Shown: positions 17,661-25,243, counted from the first letter of the stretch. The stretch: DNA of 64,000 nucleotides from Candidatus Saccharimonadota bacterium (GCA_028288995.1 JAQGHF010000002.1:105537-169536); one strand, 5' to 3'. Notes: a model not told the origin generated them from the letters alone. Numbers and translations are program-made.

Positions 17661-19259
17661 ATGAATAAAATTGCAGTGTATCTGAATGAGCATCTATTGG
17701 GTGAAGTCACTAGTTCAAAAGCGATGCGTCGACGTTTTAGTCGCGATGGAAGCGTACTAACGATTACCCCTGAAATTATTGCATTCCCACGTATTACGAA
17801 TGACATTCGCAAGGTTGCTCGTTTCTCATGGCAACTTGCAGAAAAAGGTCACCCACTTGGACTCACGATTCGTGGTATGGGAAGTGATACAACTGGCGCT
17901 GCAATTGGCAAGGGTATGATTCTCAGTACATCTGCCCACCTCAACAATATCCTTACACTTTTGACGAAAGACCGCCTCGTTCAAGTACAGCCTGGTGTGA
18001 CGTTCGAAGCTTTGAATAATGCGTTGAAGTGGCAAGGACTTGCACTCCCAAATTCACCAAAGAATGAACGATATGGGACAATCGGTGGTGCCATTGCAAC
18101 GAATGCACTTGGTGACAAAGGCGAAGTCAGCGGTGCGATTGAAAAGCTTGAAATCGTTCTTGCAAACGGTGATTTGATTGAAACCGGACGTATTGGTAAA
18201 CATGATCTTAACAAGAAGCTCGGTCTTCAGACGTTTGAGGGTGAGATCTATCGCAAGATCGAAGGACTTCTTGAAGATAATGATGAAATCATAAAACAGC
18301 TTGCAGCTGACCGTACTCGTGACAATATTGGCTACAAGAGCCTTGCGCTCGTCAAAGAGAAGGACGGTTCATTTGATTTAACGCCATTATTCGTAGGAAG
18401 CCAGGGAACGCTTGGTATCATTTCTGAAATTGTCCTAAAGACGGAGTTCTATAAAGAGCAAACTATTGCCGTTGCTGTTGTTCAGGATACCGGTATGGCT
18501 CGTGATATTACTGATCGTTTGATTGAGCTGAGCCCGTCAGTCCTGCGAACTATTGACGGTGAGTTATTCCGTCGTGCAGCAGTGCTTGGTGCACAGGCAA
18601 GCTTGCTCGGATCCGTCGAAGCGATCGGGACTGTTATTTACGTAGAATTTAACGATCCTAGTGATCGTGCGCAGCTTGGAAAGCTCAAGAAAATGCGTAA
18701 ACTTCTCAATAAGTTAAGTGTTGGGATGGTTGACTCATCTGACCACCAGATTGATGAGTTTGAGGCAGTGCTTGAAATTGGTGAATCGCTCCGTCGTGCA
18801 GGAAATGACGACGAGATTGCATTGCCGATTATTGATGGGGCATTTGTTCCTGCGGGACGACGCGAAGAGTTTACGGAAGCATTAACGGAACTCACGACGA
18901 AGCATCACATTGCAGTGCCACTTGCAACGAATGTGCTGACGGGAACTATCGATGCGTATCCGGTTCTGAAGCTTGATGCAATTAGCGACAAGCAAAAACT
19001 CTTCCGGTTGATTAGTGACTACGCGGAGCTTGTGACTAAAACTGACGGTGCCTTCGTGAGTGACGGGAGCGAAGGTCGTCTAAAGGCGAATGCTGCTTGG
19101 GCAACCATTACAGAAGCTGAAGCCCATCTCTACGAACAGCTTCGTGCGATTTTCGACCCATTCGGTACAATGAACCCTGATGTGAAGCAGAAGAATGACA
19201 TCCGTAGTCTCGTTGCGGCACTTCGAACATCGTTCGATGGATCTGATTTCGTTGCTTAA
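17661..19259 (+). CDS. FAD-binding oxidoreductase (GlcD / PCMH-type)
   Basis: The 532-residue protein has a PCMH-type FAD-binding domain in its first half. It includes LTIRGMGSDTTGAAIGKG, the QPGVTFEALNNAL segment, NSPKNERYGTIGGAIATNALG and GSQGTLGIISEIVLKTEF, all hallmarks of D-lactate/glycolate oxidase-type flavoproteins. The C-terminal half fits the FAD-oxidase cap domain. The substrate cannot be read from sequence, though a 2-hydroxyacid is most likely. No iron-sulfur cysteine motif is visible. The ATG has a GGACGGGG-type ribosome site. It stands alone between two tRNA-Leu genes. Confidence 0.85.
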   Translation: MNKIAVYLNEHLLGEVTSSKAMRRRFSRDGSVLTITPEIIAFPRITNDIRKVARFSWQLAEKGHPLGLTIRGMGSDTTGAAIGKGMILSTSAHLNNILTLLTKDRLVQVQPGVTFEALNNALKWQGLALPNSPKNERYGTIGGAIATNALGDKGEVSGAIEKLEIVLANGDLIETGRIGKHDLNKKLGLQTFEGEIYRKIEGLLEDNDEIIKQLAADRTRDNIGYKSLALVKEKDGSFDLTPLFVGSQGTLGIISEIVLKTEFYKEQTIAVAVVQDTGMARDITDRLIELSPSVLRTIDGELFRRAAVLGAQASLLGSVEAIGTVIYVEFNDPSDRAQLGKLKKMRKLLNKLSVGMVDSSDHQIDEFEAVLEIGESLRRAGNDDEIALPIIDGAFVPAGRREEFTEALTELTTKHHIAVPLATNVLTGTIDAYPVLKLDAISDKQKLFRLISDYAELVTKTDGAFVSDGSEGRLKANAAWATITEAEAHLYEQLRAIFDPFGTMNPDVKQKNDIRSLVAALRTSFDGSDFVA

Positions 19260-19264
19260 TCTGG

Positions 19265-19270
19265 TATAAT
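19265..19270 (+). promoter_or_regulatory. -10 box of the tRNA-Leu (CAG) gene
   Basis: TATAAT (19265-19270) lies 41 bases before the tRNA. The 5' leader in between holds a hairpin, TATCCGC (19281-19287) paired with GCGGATA (19294-19300), with a 6-base loop. Confidence 0.6.
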
Positions 19271-19310
19271 TTGTCATGCGTATCCGCGCTGGTGCGGATA
19301 ACAAAGATAT

Positions 19311-19397
19311 GCGCGCGTGGCGGAATTGGTAGACGCGCTAGCTTCAGGTGCTAGTGTCAGCAATGACGTGGAGGTTCAAGTCCTCTCGCGCGCACCA
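19311..19397 (+). tRNA. tRNA-Leu (anticodon CAG)
   Basis: This is an 87-base class II tRNA with acceptor stem GCGCGCG/CGCGCGC, discriminator A and encoded CCA. The anticodon stem is CTAGC/GCTAG with loop TTCAGGT, giving anticodon CAG, which reads CUG. It closely resembles tRNA-Leu(TAG) on the other side of the FAD oxidase gene, suggesting local duplication followed by divergence. Confidence 0.97.
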
Positions 19398-19449
19398 ACA
19401 TAAGGTCGTCCCTTTGGGGCGATTTTATTTTATTCCTGCAAGTTATATG

Positions 19450-19455
19450 TATAAT
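19450..19455 (+). promoter_or_regulatory. -10 box of the unknown gene at 19462
   Basis: TATAAT (19450-19455) ends 6 bases before the ATG at 19462. A leaderless transcript is predicted. Confidence 0.55.
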
Positions 19456-19461
19456 ACCGCT

Positions 19462-19896
19462 ATGAGTGAGACTGTCCCTGTTTATCCAACCACACGTCAA
19501 GAATACGATTATCGTTCCAAAGAGCGTGTGAAAGCCCAAAAGTTAGCACGAGGTGTGCTCTATATCTTGATGCTTGAAGTTGAAGGGAGTCAAACGAAAG
19601 CTGGACGGCTGACCGTAGAGGTGGCGAGGCTTCCTGTCTTTGGTGCGAATATATCTGAAGAGGCAGCACCTATGGAAGTGCTGTTTATGAATGATGATGC
19701 GCAGCCAGTATTTCAGCTGACTGGGCTGATGAAACTTGATCAACTTTACCTTCAGCCAAGTCATTTACGATTGGTCGATGACGGATCGATTCTAAGAGAA
19801 GGATACTTTCTCGCAGATGAAAGCGCAGTAGACATGACCATGCAACGACATGAGCTTGTTGACGTGGGCAATCATACGAGTGGATTCTCCCTTTGA
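19462..19896 (+). CDS. Protein of unknown function
   Basis: I do not recognise this 144-residue protein. It starts MSETVPVYPTTRQEYDYR and has no signal peptide. Its alternating hydrophobic pattern (VEVARLPVFG, MEVLFMNDDAQPVFQLTGL) suggests a beta-rich soluble fold. The ATG at 19462 is supported by a TATAAT box 6 bases upstream; a longer frame would run back into the tRNA-Leu region. The next gene begins 31 bases later with its own promoter. Confidence 0.7.
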   Translation: MSETVPVYPTTRQEYDYRSKERVKAQKLARGVLYILMLEVEGSQTKAGRLTVEVARLPVFGANISEEAAPMEVLFMNDDAQPVFQLTGLMKLDQLYLQPSHLRLVDDGSILREGYFLADESAVDMTMQRHELVDVGNHTSGFSL

Positions 19897-19921
19897 CATA
19901 AAGCTCACGGCAGTACACACT
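19893..19921 (+). promoter_or_regulatory. Promoter of the SpoU methyltransferase gene
   Basis: TTGACA (19893-19898), a 17-base spacer and CACACT (19916-19921) are followed by the ATG at 19928 after 6 bases. The -35 box overlaps the stop codon of the preceding gene. Confidence 0.6.
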
Positions 19922-19927
19922 AGATTG

Positions 19928-20539
19928 ATGCAAGATGAAATTATTGGTGTTGGTCCGCACCCAGAACCATGGCCTACTGACCCGAAATTTGACCGGATGC
20001 TTTTACAAGAAGGCGACAAGCGTAATGTTCTCGATAAATATCACTATTGGACGGTTGCTGCAATTAAAACAGACCTCGATGAACATCGTATTGATCTAGA
20101 GATTGCGATTGAAAACCTTCAACGTGATTACAATATGGGAACGATCGTGCGTGCTGCCAATGCGTTCAATATCAAAAAGGTTCACATCATTGGTCGTAAA
20201 CAGTGGAACAAACGTGGCGCAATGGTCACTGATCTTTATATGAATATCCAGTATCACGATGATGTCAAAACATTCGCCGAAGCAATGAAAAAGACTGGTC
20301 GAGATATGATCGCCGTTGATATCGTCGCGGGCGCAAAGAATCTTTCAGAAGTAAAGTTACCTGCAAATGCGGTGTTGGTATTTGGCGCCGAGGGTCCTGG
20401 GCTGAGTAAAGAAATGCTTTCTACTGTCAACGAAACTGTGATGATTGAACAATTTGGTTCAACCAGGTCCGTGAATGTCGGTGTTGCGGCTGGTATTACT
20501 ATGTATGCGTGGTTACAGCAACACTCGTTGACCCGCTAG
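19928..20539 (+). CDS. SpoU/TrmH-family RNA 2'-O-ribose methyltransferase
   Basis: The 203-residue protein contains the three SPOUT knot motifs: NMGTIVRAANAFN (motif 1), VFGAEGPGLSKE (motif 2) and SVNVGVAAGITMY (motif 3). These bind SAM and catalyse 2'-O-methylation of a ribose in tRNA or rRNA. The target cannot be told from sequence; it lacks the L30e-like RNA-binding domain of RlmB-type enzymes. The frame is open back to 19850, but the start at 19928 is preferred because a TTGACA promoter ends 6 bases before it and the extra N-terminal residues look unconserved and overlap the previous gene. Confidence 0.88.
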   Translation: MQDEIIGVGPHPEPWPTDPKFDRMLLQEGDKRNVLDKYHYWTVAAIKTDLDEHRIDLEIAIENLQRDYNMGTIVRAANAFNIKKVHIIGRKQWNKRGAMVTDLYMNIQYHDDVKTFAEAMKKTGRDMIAVDIVAGAKNLSEVKLPANAVLVFGAEGPGLSKEMLSTVNETVMIEQFGSTRSVNVGVAAGITMYAWLQQHSLTR

Positions 20540-20556
20540 ATATAGCGTGTCATAAT
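20528..20556 (+). promoter_or_regulatory. Promoter of the unknown gene at 20563
   Basis: TTGACC (20528-20533), a 17-base spacer and CATAAT (20551-20556) are followed after 6 bases by the ATG at 20563. The -35 box lies inside the end of the methyltransferase gene. Confidence 0.6.
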
Positions 20557-20562
20557 TATAGT

Positions 20563-21225
20563 ATGGCAAGCTCGCCCAACCAGTTACCATCTGGCAAGCA
20601 GTTCGAACTGCGTGTGGCTGCGAGCAATCTCACCCTCGATACATTGCTTTCAAAGCTAACACTTCCTGCAACTCGAAGCTCATTACCTGGATACCTTCAG
20701 CTCTATTCCGATAAACTTTTTCACCTGAATGTGGAAGATCGGGACATTGACGGACATAGCTTTACTGAAACGCAGTTTAGAGGGTTTCAAATGAAGGTAA
20801 CGAATAATATTCGTAACAAGTTTCCGCTTGACCCCACGGTTGAAAAAGTAAGGCTCACTACTGGCGATAAAGACTTACGTATTAAAGTAGGTCTCCAGCT
20901 TGGTATTCAAGTGGCGAGTGAAGTAATGATTTCGCCGTTCTTCGACAAAGAACAACGTGATGCGGGACTCATTGGTTTTTATTACACCATACCCGACCCA
21001 GTACATACCCGTACGATGAGTGTCGCCTTTAATAATTTGCAGGAATATCTTGCAGAAAAACCGCGAGGCGTTGTTGATGAACTGATGCTCGTGGAGTCTG
21101 CATTAAGAACGAGGGCTATTCGTCAGAGAAAAAGACCGGATAACCCTATAACGGCGCTTGTCGATATAACAGCATCAGCTGACGAGTTATTTAATAAAGA
21201 CGATACACTGCGAGATGTATCCTAA
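20563..21225 (+). CDS. Protein of unknown function
   Basis: I do not recognise this 220-residue protein. It starts MASSPNQLPSGKQFELR, has no signal peptide or membrane helix, and shows mixed alpha/beta character (DKDLRIKVGLQLGIQVASEVMI). The C-terminal region (RTRAIRQRKRPDNP) is basic. The ATG at 20563 is supported by a promoter ending 6 bases before it, and the unit ends at the hairpin at 21249. Confidence 0.7.
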   Translation: MASSPNQLPSGKQFELRVAASNLTLDTLLSKLTLPATRSSLPGYLQLYSDKLFHLNVEDRDIDGHSFTETQFRGFQMKVTNNIRNKFPLDPTVEKVRLTTGDKDLRIKVGLQLGIQVASEVMISPFFDKEQRDAGLIGFYYTIPDPVHTRTMSVAFNNLQEYLAEKPRGVVDELMLVESALRTRAIRQRKRPDNPITALVDITASADELFNKDDTLRDVS

Positions 21226-21248
21226 AGTTGTCTTTAAGTAATTTCTAG

Positions 21249-21273
21249 GCTGAACCTCGCTTCGGCATTTTTT
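21249..21273 (+). terminator. Probable intrinsic terminator
   Basis: GCTGAA (21249-21254), loop CCTCGC and TTCGGC (21261-21266) form a 6-bp stem with one G-T pair, followed by ATTTTTT. Confidence 0.6.
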
Positions 21274-21285
21274 ATAGCCTCAAGA

Positions 21286-21294
21286 TGGTACAAT
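21286..21294 (+). promoter_or_regulatory. Extended -10 promoter of hisS
   Basis: TGGTACAAT (21286-21294) is a TGn-extended -10 element lying 19 bases before the hisS ATG. The short leader carries AAGGAAA. Confidence 0.5.
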
Positions 21295-21313
21295 TTAAGT
21301 AAGGAAAAACACT

Positions 21314-22600
21314 ATGACACTTTCATCTCAACCATACAAAGGCACGCGTGACTACTTTCCAGAGGATAAGCGAACCCAGAATTACATTTTTAACACATGG
21401 CGCAACGTCGTCGAGAGCTTCGGCTACGAAGAATACGGTGCTCCAATCTTAGAACCGATTGATATTTATGCGGCAAAAAGTGGGCAAGAGCTCGTCAATG
21501 ACCAGACCTACGTCTTCACTGATCGTGGGGGACGAACAGTTGCGATTCGACCTGAAATGACACCGTCGATTAGTCGTATGGTGGCCGCGAAGCGTCAGGA
21601 GCTCGCATATCCGGCACGACTATATTCAATTGCTAACTTTATGCGCTATGAACGTCCACAGCGTGGTCGTGAGCGAGAATTCTGGCAGTTAAACGTTGAT
21701 GTCTTTGGTGTTGACGAAGTGACGGCTGACATTGAGATTATCACCATCTCCGACAAGATCCTCAAAGCCTTAGGTGGAAAAGACGGTGACTACATCATCC
21801 GCATTAACAACCGAAAGTTTATTAACTTCATGATGTCGCAGTACCTTGGACTTGATGAAGTACAGGCGCAGCAAATGACAAAGTTATTTGATCGTCGCAA
21901 TAAAATTACGGAGCAAGATTTTAGAGAACAGGCACTCCTTATCTTTGGCGACACAACCCCAAGTGATGAGCGTTTTGAGAAAATCACGCAGCTCGTGACT
22001 GCAACGACAATTGATGAGCTCCCCGAAGAGCTAAAGAAAAGTACTGCGCTTGAAGAACTTCGGACGGTATTTGAAGGTCTGACAAAAGTCGGCGTGACCG
22101 CTGTGGTATTTGATGCAAGTCTCATGCGTGGTCTCGATTATTACACTGGAACTGTGTTCGAGGTCTTTGACACGCACCCAGATAACAATCGTTCACTGTT
22201 TGGTGGCGGACGCTACGATGGACTTGTTGGACTCTTTGGCGCTGAGCCAATTTCTGCAGTGGGTGTCGCACCCGGTAACACAATGATTGAAAACTTCCTT
22301 GCAGTTCGTGGACTCATTCCAGAACAAAAATCACTGACAAAAGTATATATCGTCGTGATTGACGATGCCCTTGGTACAGCGAACACAGTTGCTGCCGAGC
22401 TCCGCACTGCCGGTATTAACACGGAAGTAGATATCACCTCACGGAAGATCGACAAAAAGATCAAGACAGCCTCAAAGAAGAATATCGAATATGTATTATT
22501 TGTTGGTGCAAACGATACTGATACGTTCTCACTCAAGAATCTTTTAAGCGAGCAGGAACAGAAACTATCAGTTGCCGACATCGTCGCACGATTTGCCTAG
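21314..22600 (+). CDS. hisS: Histidyl-tRNA synthetase
   Basis: The 428-residue class II synthetase charges tRNA-His. Family signatures are KGTRDYFPED near the N-terminus, RPEMTPSISRMVA, the motif 2 segment FMRYERPQRGREREFWQLNVDVFG, GLDYYTGTVFEVF and the motif 3 segment FGGGRYDGLVGLFG. A C-terminal anticodon-binding domain follows (about 330-428). The length is normal. The ATG has an AAGGAAA ribosome site. tig follows 28 bases downstream under its own -10 box. Confidence 0.97.
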   Translation: MTLSSQPYKGTRDYFPEDKRTQNYIFNTWRNVVESFGYEEYGAPILEPIDIYAAKSGQELVNDQTYVFTDRGGRTVAIRPEMTPSISRMVAAKRQELAYPARLYSIANFMRYERPQRGREREFWQLNVDVFGVDEVTADIEIITISDKILKALGGKDGDYIIRINNRKFINFMMSQYLGLDEVQAQQMTKLFDRRNKITEQDFREQALLIFGDTTPSDERFEKITQLVTATTIDELPEELKKSTALEELRTVFEGLTKVGVTAVVFDASLMRGLDYYTGTVFEVFDTHPDNNRSLFGGGRYDGLVGLFGAEPISAVGVAPGNTMIENFLAVRGLIPEQKSLTKVYIVVIDDALGTANTVAAELRTAGINTEVDITSRKIDKKIKTASKKNIEYVLFVGANDTDTFSLKNLLSEQEQKLSVADIVARFA

Positions 22601-22615
22601 ACTTTTCACCTCTGT

Positions 22616-22621
22616 TATAAT
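22616..22621 (+). promoter_or_regulatory. -10 box of tig
   Basis: TATAAT (22616-22621) ends 7 bases before the ATG at 22629, leaving no leader. Confidence 0.55.
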
Positions 22622-22628
22622 TAGAGCA

Positions 22629-23915
22629 ATGGAGACTACACTTAAATACCTATCTGACACAAAAGTGACACTGACTATAACCGTTGGTGCCCTCGAACTT
22701 GGTGAAGCGGAGCAAGTTGCGCTCGTGAAACTAAGCAAAACAACTAAAGTGCCTGGCTTTCGAGCTGGCAAAGTACCTGCGAGCATTGTAGCGAAGCATG
22801 TGAATCCACAAGCATTACAGGAGCAAACGCTTGACGACGCCGTAAGCCGTGCCGTGGCAGAAGCATTTGTGAGAGAAAAGCTACAACCACTCGATCGACC
22901 AAATGTCGAGATAAAGAAATACGTTCCAGGTGAAATCCTTGAATTTACCGCGGAAGTAGAAGTACTTCCTAAAGTAGAACTTGGTGACTATAAGAAACTT
23001 TCTGCAAGGCAGGAAAAAGTATCTGTCACCGCAAAAGAAATTGACGAAACCATCGAACGTATGCGCGTTGGTCATGCAACCAAAAAAGAAGTCACAACAC
23101 GCAGCGCAAAACAAGGCGACGAAGTAGTTATTGATTTTGTCGGTAAGAAAAACGGCGTCGCTTTTGATGGCGGTACTGCAACAGACTACACATTGAAACT
23201 TGGCGATGGTCAGTTTATTCCTGGATTTGAAGAAGGTATTGTTGGGCACACTCTTAATGAGACATTCGATCTTAATCTTAGCTTCCCTAAAGACTATCAT
23301 TCTGCTGATCTTGCTGGGACAAAAGTGACCTTTACCGTTACGCTTAACAAAATTCTTGAATCAGACCTTCCGAAGGTTGATGATGCCTTCGCAAAACTCG
23401 CTGGTCCATTCAAAAATATTGAAGAACTAAAAGACGACATTAAACGTGAACTTACCTCGCAAAAAGAGCGTGAAACCGGCGAGAAATTTAAAGACGCATT
23501 ACTGAGCGAACTCGTTGAGAAAAGCAAAGTTCCTGTCCCTGAAATCTTGGTTGAAGACCAAATGCGTTCTATCGAGCGTGACTTCGAACAGAATCTTATG
23601 TACCAAGGACTAACGATTGATTCATACCTTTCAACAAATGGCTTTAAGGATAGTGAAGCATGGCGTGAAAAAGAAGTTCGTCCAACGGCTCTTAAGCGCG
23701 TTCAGGCGGGGCTTGTGCTCGCTGAACTGACGAATGCTGAAAAGATCAGTGCCACTGATGAAGAAATTGACGAACACGTTGAAGTTCACAAACGTCAGTA
23801 CGAGAACAATCCAGAAGCTTTGAAGCAGTTCGAAACAGAGGAAGTTCGTCGCGATATTGGAAACCACTTTATCACCGAAAAGACCATTGAGCATCTTATT
23901 GCCCTCAACAGCTAG
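22629..23915 (+). CDS. tig: Trigger factor (ribosome-associated chaperone / peptidyl-prolyl isomerase)
   Basis: The 428-residue protein has the ribosome-binding N-terminal domain with the signature VPGFRAGKVPASIV (a GFRxGKxP variant, about residues 42-55). An FKBP-type isomerase domain (about 150-240, GDEVVIDFVGKKNG) and a helical C-terminal chaperone domain follow. It binds at the ribosomal exit tunnel and shields nascent chains. The ATG at 22629 is preferred over an upstream frame extension because TATAAT ends 7 bases before it. The tig gene precedes clpP here, as in many bacteria, but a structured RNA candidate separates them. Confidence 0.95.
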   Translation: METTLKYLSDTKVTLTITVGALELGEAEQVALVKLSKTTKVPGFRAGKVPASIVAKHVNPQALQEQTLDDAVSRAVAEAFVREKLQPLDRPNVEIKKYVPGEILEFTAEVEVLPKVELGDYKKLSARQEKVSVTAKEIDETIERMRVGHATKKEVTTRSAKQGDEVVIDFVGKKNGVAFDGGTATDYTLKLGDGQFIPGFEEGIVGHTLNETFDLNLSFPKDYHSADLAGTKVTFTVTLNKILESDLPKVDDAFAKLAGPFKNIEELKDDIKRELTSQKERETGEKFKDALLSELVEKSKVPVPEILVEDQMRSIERDFEQNLMYQGLTIDSYLSTNGFKDSEAWREKEVRPTALKRVQAGLVLAELTNAEKISATDEEIDEHVEVHKRQYENNPEALKQFETEEVRRDIGNHFITEKTIEHLIALNS

Positions 23916-23921
23916 ACAGCG

Positions 23922-23930
23922 TGGTACAAT
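23922..23930 (+). promoter_or_regulatory. Extended -10 promoter of the structured RNA candidate
   Basis: TGGTACAAT (23922-23930) is a TGn-extended -10 element, identical in sequence to the one before hisS. The -35 region is poor. The start site should be near 23937. Confidence 0.5.
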
Positions 23931-23936
23931 GCGGAG

Positions 23937-24116
23937 GTTGGTGTGTCATAACCCAGCAGTTCCCCCAAATGGTGCTGAGGCATTCGGGTTGCCAACGATG
24001 GCACCACCCGCGTGGGACAAGATAGGATATGCTCTCTCAGAGCTGGTCCTAGGTGGCGACCGCTGAAGCGGTATTCGGGTATCTCCCTGAGCGGTCGCCA
24101 CCGCTTAACTCTTTTC
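23937..24116 (+). ncRNA. Structured RNA candidate between tig and clpP
   Basis: No convincing protein is encoded here. The stretch folds into nested helices: GTTGG (23937-23941) with CCAAC (23992-23996), AACCC (23950-23954) with GGGTT (23986-23990), and AGCA with TGCT inside. A second stem-loop pairs GGAC (24015-24018) with GTCC (24046-24049) around GCTCT/AGAGC. A 13-bp terminator-like hairpin at 24052-24102 and a T-rich tail complete it. I looked for signatures of SRP RNA, RNase P RNA and tmRNA and found none. 6S RNA cannot be excluded because its sequence is poorly conserved. Alternatively it could be a long clpP leader, but clpP has its own promoter downstream. Confidence 0.5.
24052..24116 (+). 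terminator. 13-bp hairpin with alternative pairing, probable terminator
   Basis: GGTGGCGACCGCT (24052-24064) pairs perfectly with AGCGGTCGCCACC (24090-24102). A second copy of GCGGT (24068-24072) can pair locally with ACCGC (24059-24063), so two exclusive folds exist. The tail CTTAACTCTTTT is only moderately T-rich. Confidence 0.55.
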
Positions 24117-24128
24117 AGAAATTTTTAA

Positions 24129-24168
24129 TTAGCACTCTATTGCAACGAGTGCTAATTTTATATATACT
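24129..24168 (+). promoter_or_regulatory. CIRCE operator (HrcA site) overlapping the clpP promoter
   Basis: TTAGCACTC (24129-24137), a 9-base spacer and GAGTGCTAA (24147-24155) make a perfect CIRCE. The -35 box TTGCAA (24140-24145) is inside it. TATACT (24163-24168) follows after 17 bases, and the clpP ATG comes 6 bases later. The layout mirrors that of clpC. Confidence 0.93.
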
Positions 24169-24174
24169 TAATAT

Positions 24175-24771
24175 ATGATTAAGCCAACAAATTACTTAGT
24201 TCCAACAGTAGTTGAAAAATCTTATGACGGAGAGAGGGCATATGACATCTATTCTCGTCTCCTAAAGGACCGAATCATCTTCTTGGGTGAAGATGTCAAC
24301 GAACATACCGCGAATATCGTTGTCGCACAACTCATTCACCTTGCTGATGAAGATCCAAAGAAAGATATTAAACTCTATATTAATAGTCCAGGTGGAAGCG
24401 TTTATGACGGACTCGCGATCTATGACACCATTCAATACATCAAGCCAGACGTGCAGACGATCGGTATTGGGCTACAAGCAAGTATGGGTGCTTTCCTCCT
24501 TTCGAGTGGTACAAAGGGAAAGCGTTACGCGCTTCCAAGTAGTCGTATTATGATTCACCAGCCTTCAAGTGGCACGCAGGGCAAGATTACCGACCAAGAG
24601 ATTACCCTTAAAGAAGGTATCTACCTTAAAAAGATGCTGAACGAAATTCTTGCAAAGAATACCGGACAAAAACTTTCGAAGATTGAAAAAGACGTTGAAC
24701 GTGACTACTGGATGAGCTCTAAAGAAGCCAAAGAGTACGGTCTTATTGACGAAGTCATTACGAAAGCGTAA
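24175..24771 (+). CDS. clpP: ATP-dependent Clp protease proteolytic subunit ClpP
   Basis: The 198-residue serine protease has the catalytic triad expected from family spacing: S103 in [10 protein letters not shown]128 in [10 protein letters not shown] and D177 in VERDYWMSS. It should form the double-heptamer chamber that works with ClpC. The HrcA operator at its promoter matches that of clpC, so both halves of the protease are predicted to rise together on heat shock. The ATG lies 6 bases after the -10 box, so translation is probably leaderless. Two small genes follow closely and may share the transcript. Confidence 0.97.
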   Translation: MIKPTNYLVPTVVEKSYDGERAYDIYSRLLKDRIIFLGEDVNEHTANIVVAQLIHLADEDPKKDIKLYINSPGGSVYDGLAIYDTIQYIKPDVQTIGIGLQASMGAFLLSSGTKGKRYALPSSRIMIHQPSSGTQGKITDQEITLKEGIYLKKMLNEILAKNTGQKLSKIEKDVERDYWMSSKEAKEYGLIDEVITKA

Positions 24772-24779
24772 TTACCAAC

Positions 24780-24878
24780 ATGACAGTTATTGAACTTCGA
24801 CCACTTCAACCAATCGAAAAGGTCAGCCTGTCGGAAACGTTCTTCAAAGTCTTACTGCTCGTAAACCACGATGAATGA
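24780..24878 (+). CDS. Possible micro-protein of 32 residues
   Basis: A short frame starting MTVIELRPLQPIEK begins 8 bases after the clpP stop and ends at the TGA at 24876-24878. The next gene starts inside it at 24871 (ATGAATGA), the spacing typical of translational coupling. No Shine-Dalgarno site is evident. It may be a coupling leader rather than a functional protein. Confidence 0.4.
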   Translation: MTVIELRPLQPIEKVSLSETFFKVLLLVNHDE

Positions 24879-25179
24879 GGCTAAACTGACTTACCAAGTC
24901 CGAAACGCTGCTCAGCATCAACACGATGTTGAGCAGATTTTCGCTGCTATTGGCGCATATGAAAACGAACATCCCTTTCATACAGTACAAACAGCTACGA
25001 TAGACGAGCCAGTTCCTGGCACCGTTATCATGACGTATGTTCAAACAATTAATGACACAGAAGACGGCAAACCTGCATGGTTTGTTGCGAATATGATACG
25101 AAACGGCATAGAAAAACATTTTTCAGCCGAAGATAAAGCCAGACTTGCGAAATATTTTGCTACGATTGCAATTAAGTAG
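24871..25179 (+). CDS. Small protein of unknown function
   Basis: I do not recognise this 102-residue soluble protein (start MNEAKLTYQVRNAAQHQHD). It has no signal peptide or membrane helix and a mixed charge pattern. It lies downstream of clpP, with the 32-residue frame bridging the gap, so it is probably in the HrcA-controlled clpP transcript. A link to proteolysis is only suggested by position. Confidence 0.65.
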   Translation: MNEAKLTYQVRNAAQHQHDVEQIFAAIGAYENEHPFHTVQTATIDEPVPGTVIMTYVQTINDTEDGKPAWFVANMIRNGIEKHFSAEDKARLAKYFATIAIK

Positions 25180-25207
25180 AAACCAACAAATAAAGTCTCC
25201 AGTAACT

Positions 25208-25237
25208 CTTGACGTAGCGTCAAGTCTGCCGCATAAT
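25208..25237 (+). promoter_or_regulatory. rpoB promoter with a palindrome over the -35 box
   Basis: TTGACG (25209-25214), a 17-base spacer and CATAAT (25232-25237) form the promoter. The -35 box sits in a perfect 7+3+7 palindrome, CTTGACG-TAG-CGTCAAG (25208-25224). A closely related palindrome covers the -35 box of the infA promoter at 55376. Confidence 0.65.
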
Positions 25238-25243
25238 TGGTAA

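Noticed and set aside
23857..24066. Plus-strand open frame of 69 codons across the tig end and the following intergenic region
   Set aside because: It overlaps the tig 3' end in another phase, has no ribosome site and lies over the structured RNA candidate; the translation has no natural protein composition.
23937..24116. SRP RNA, RNase P RNA or tmRNA
   Set aside because: The SRP core (GGAA tetraloop with AGCAG side), the RNase P conserved GAAAGTCC-type block and the tmRNA tRNA-like ends with CCA were not found.
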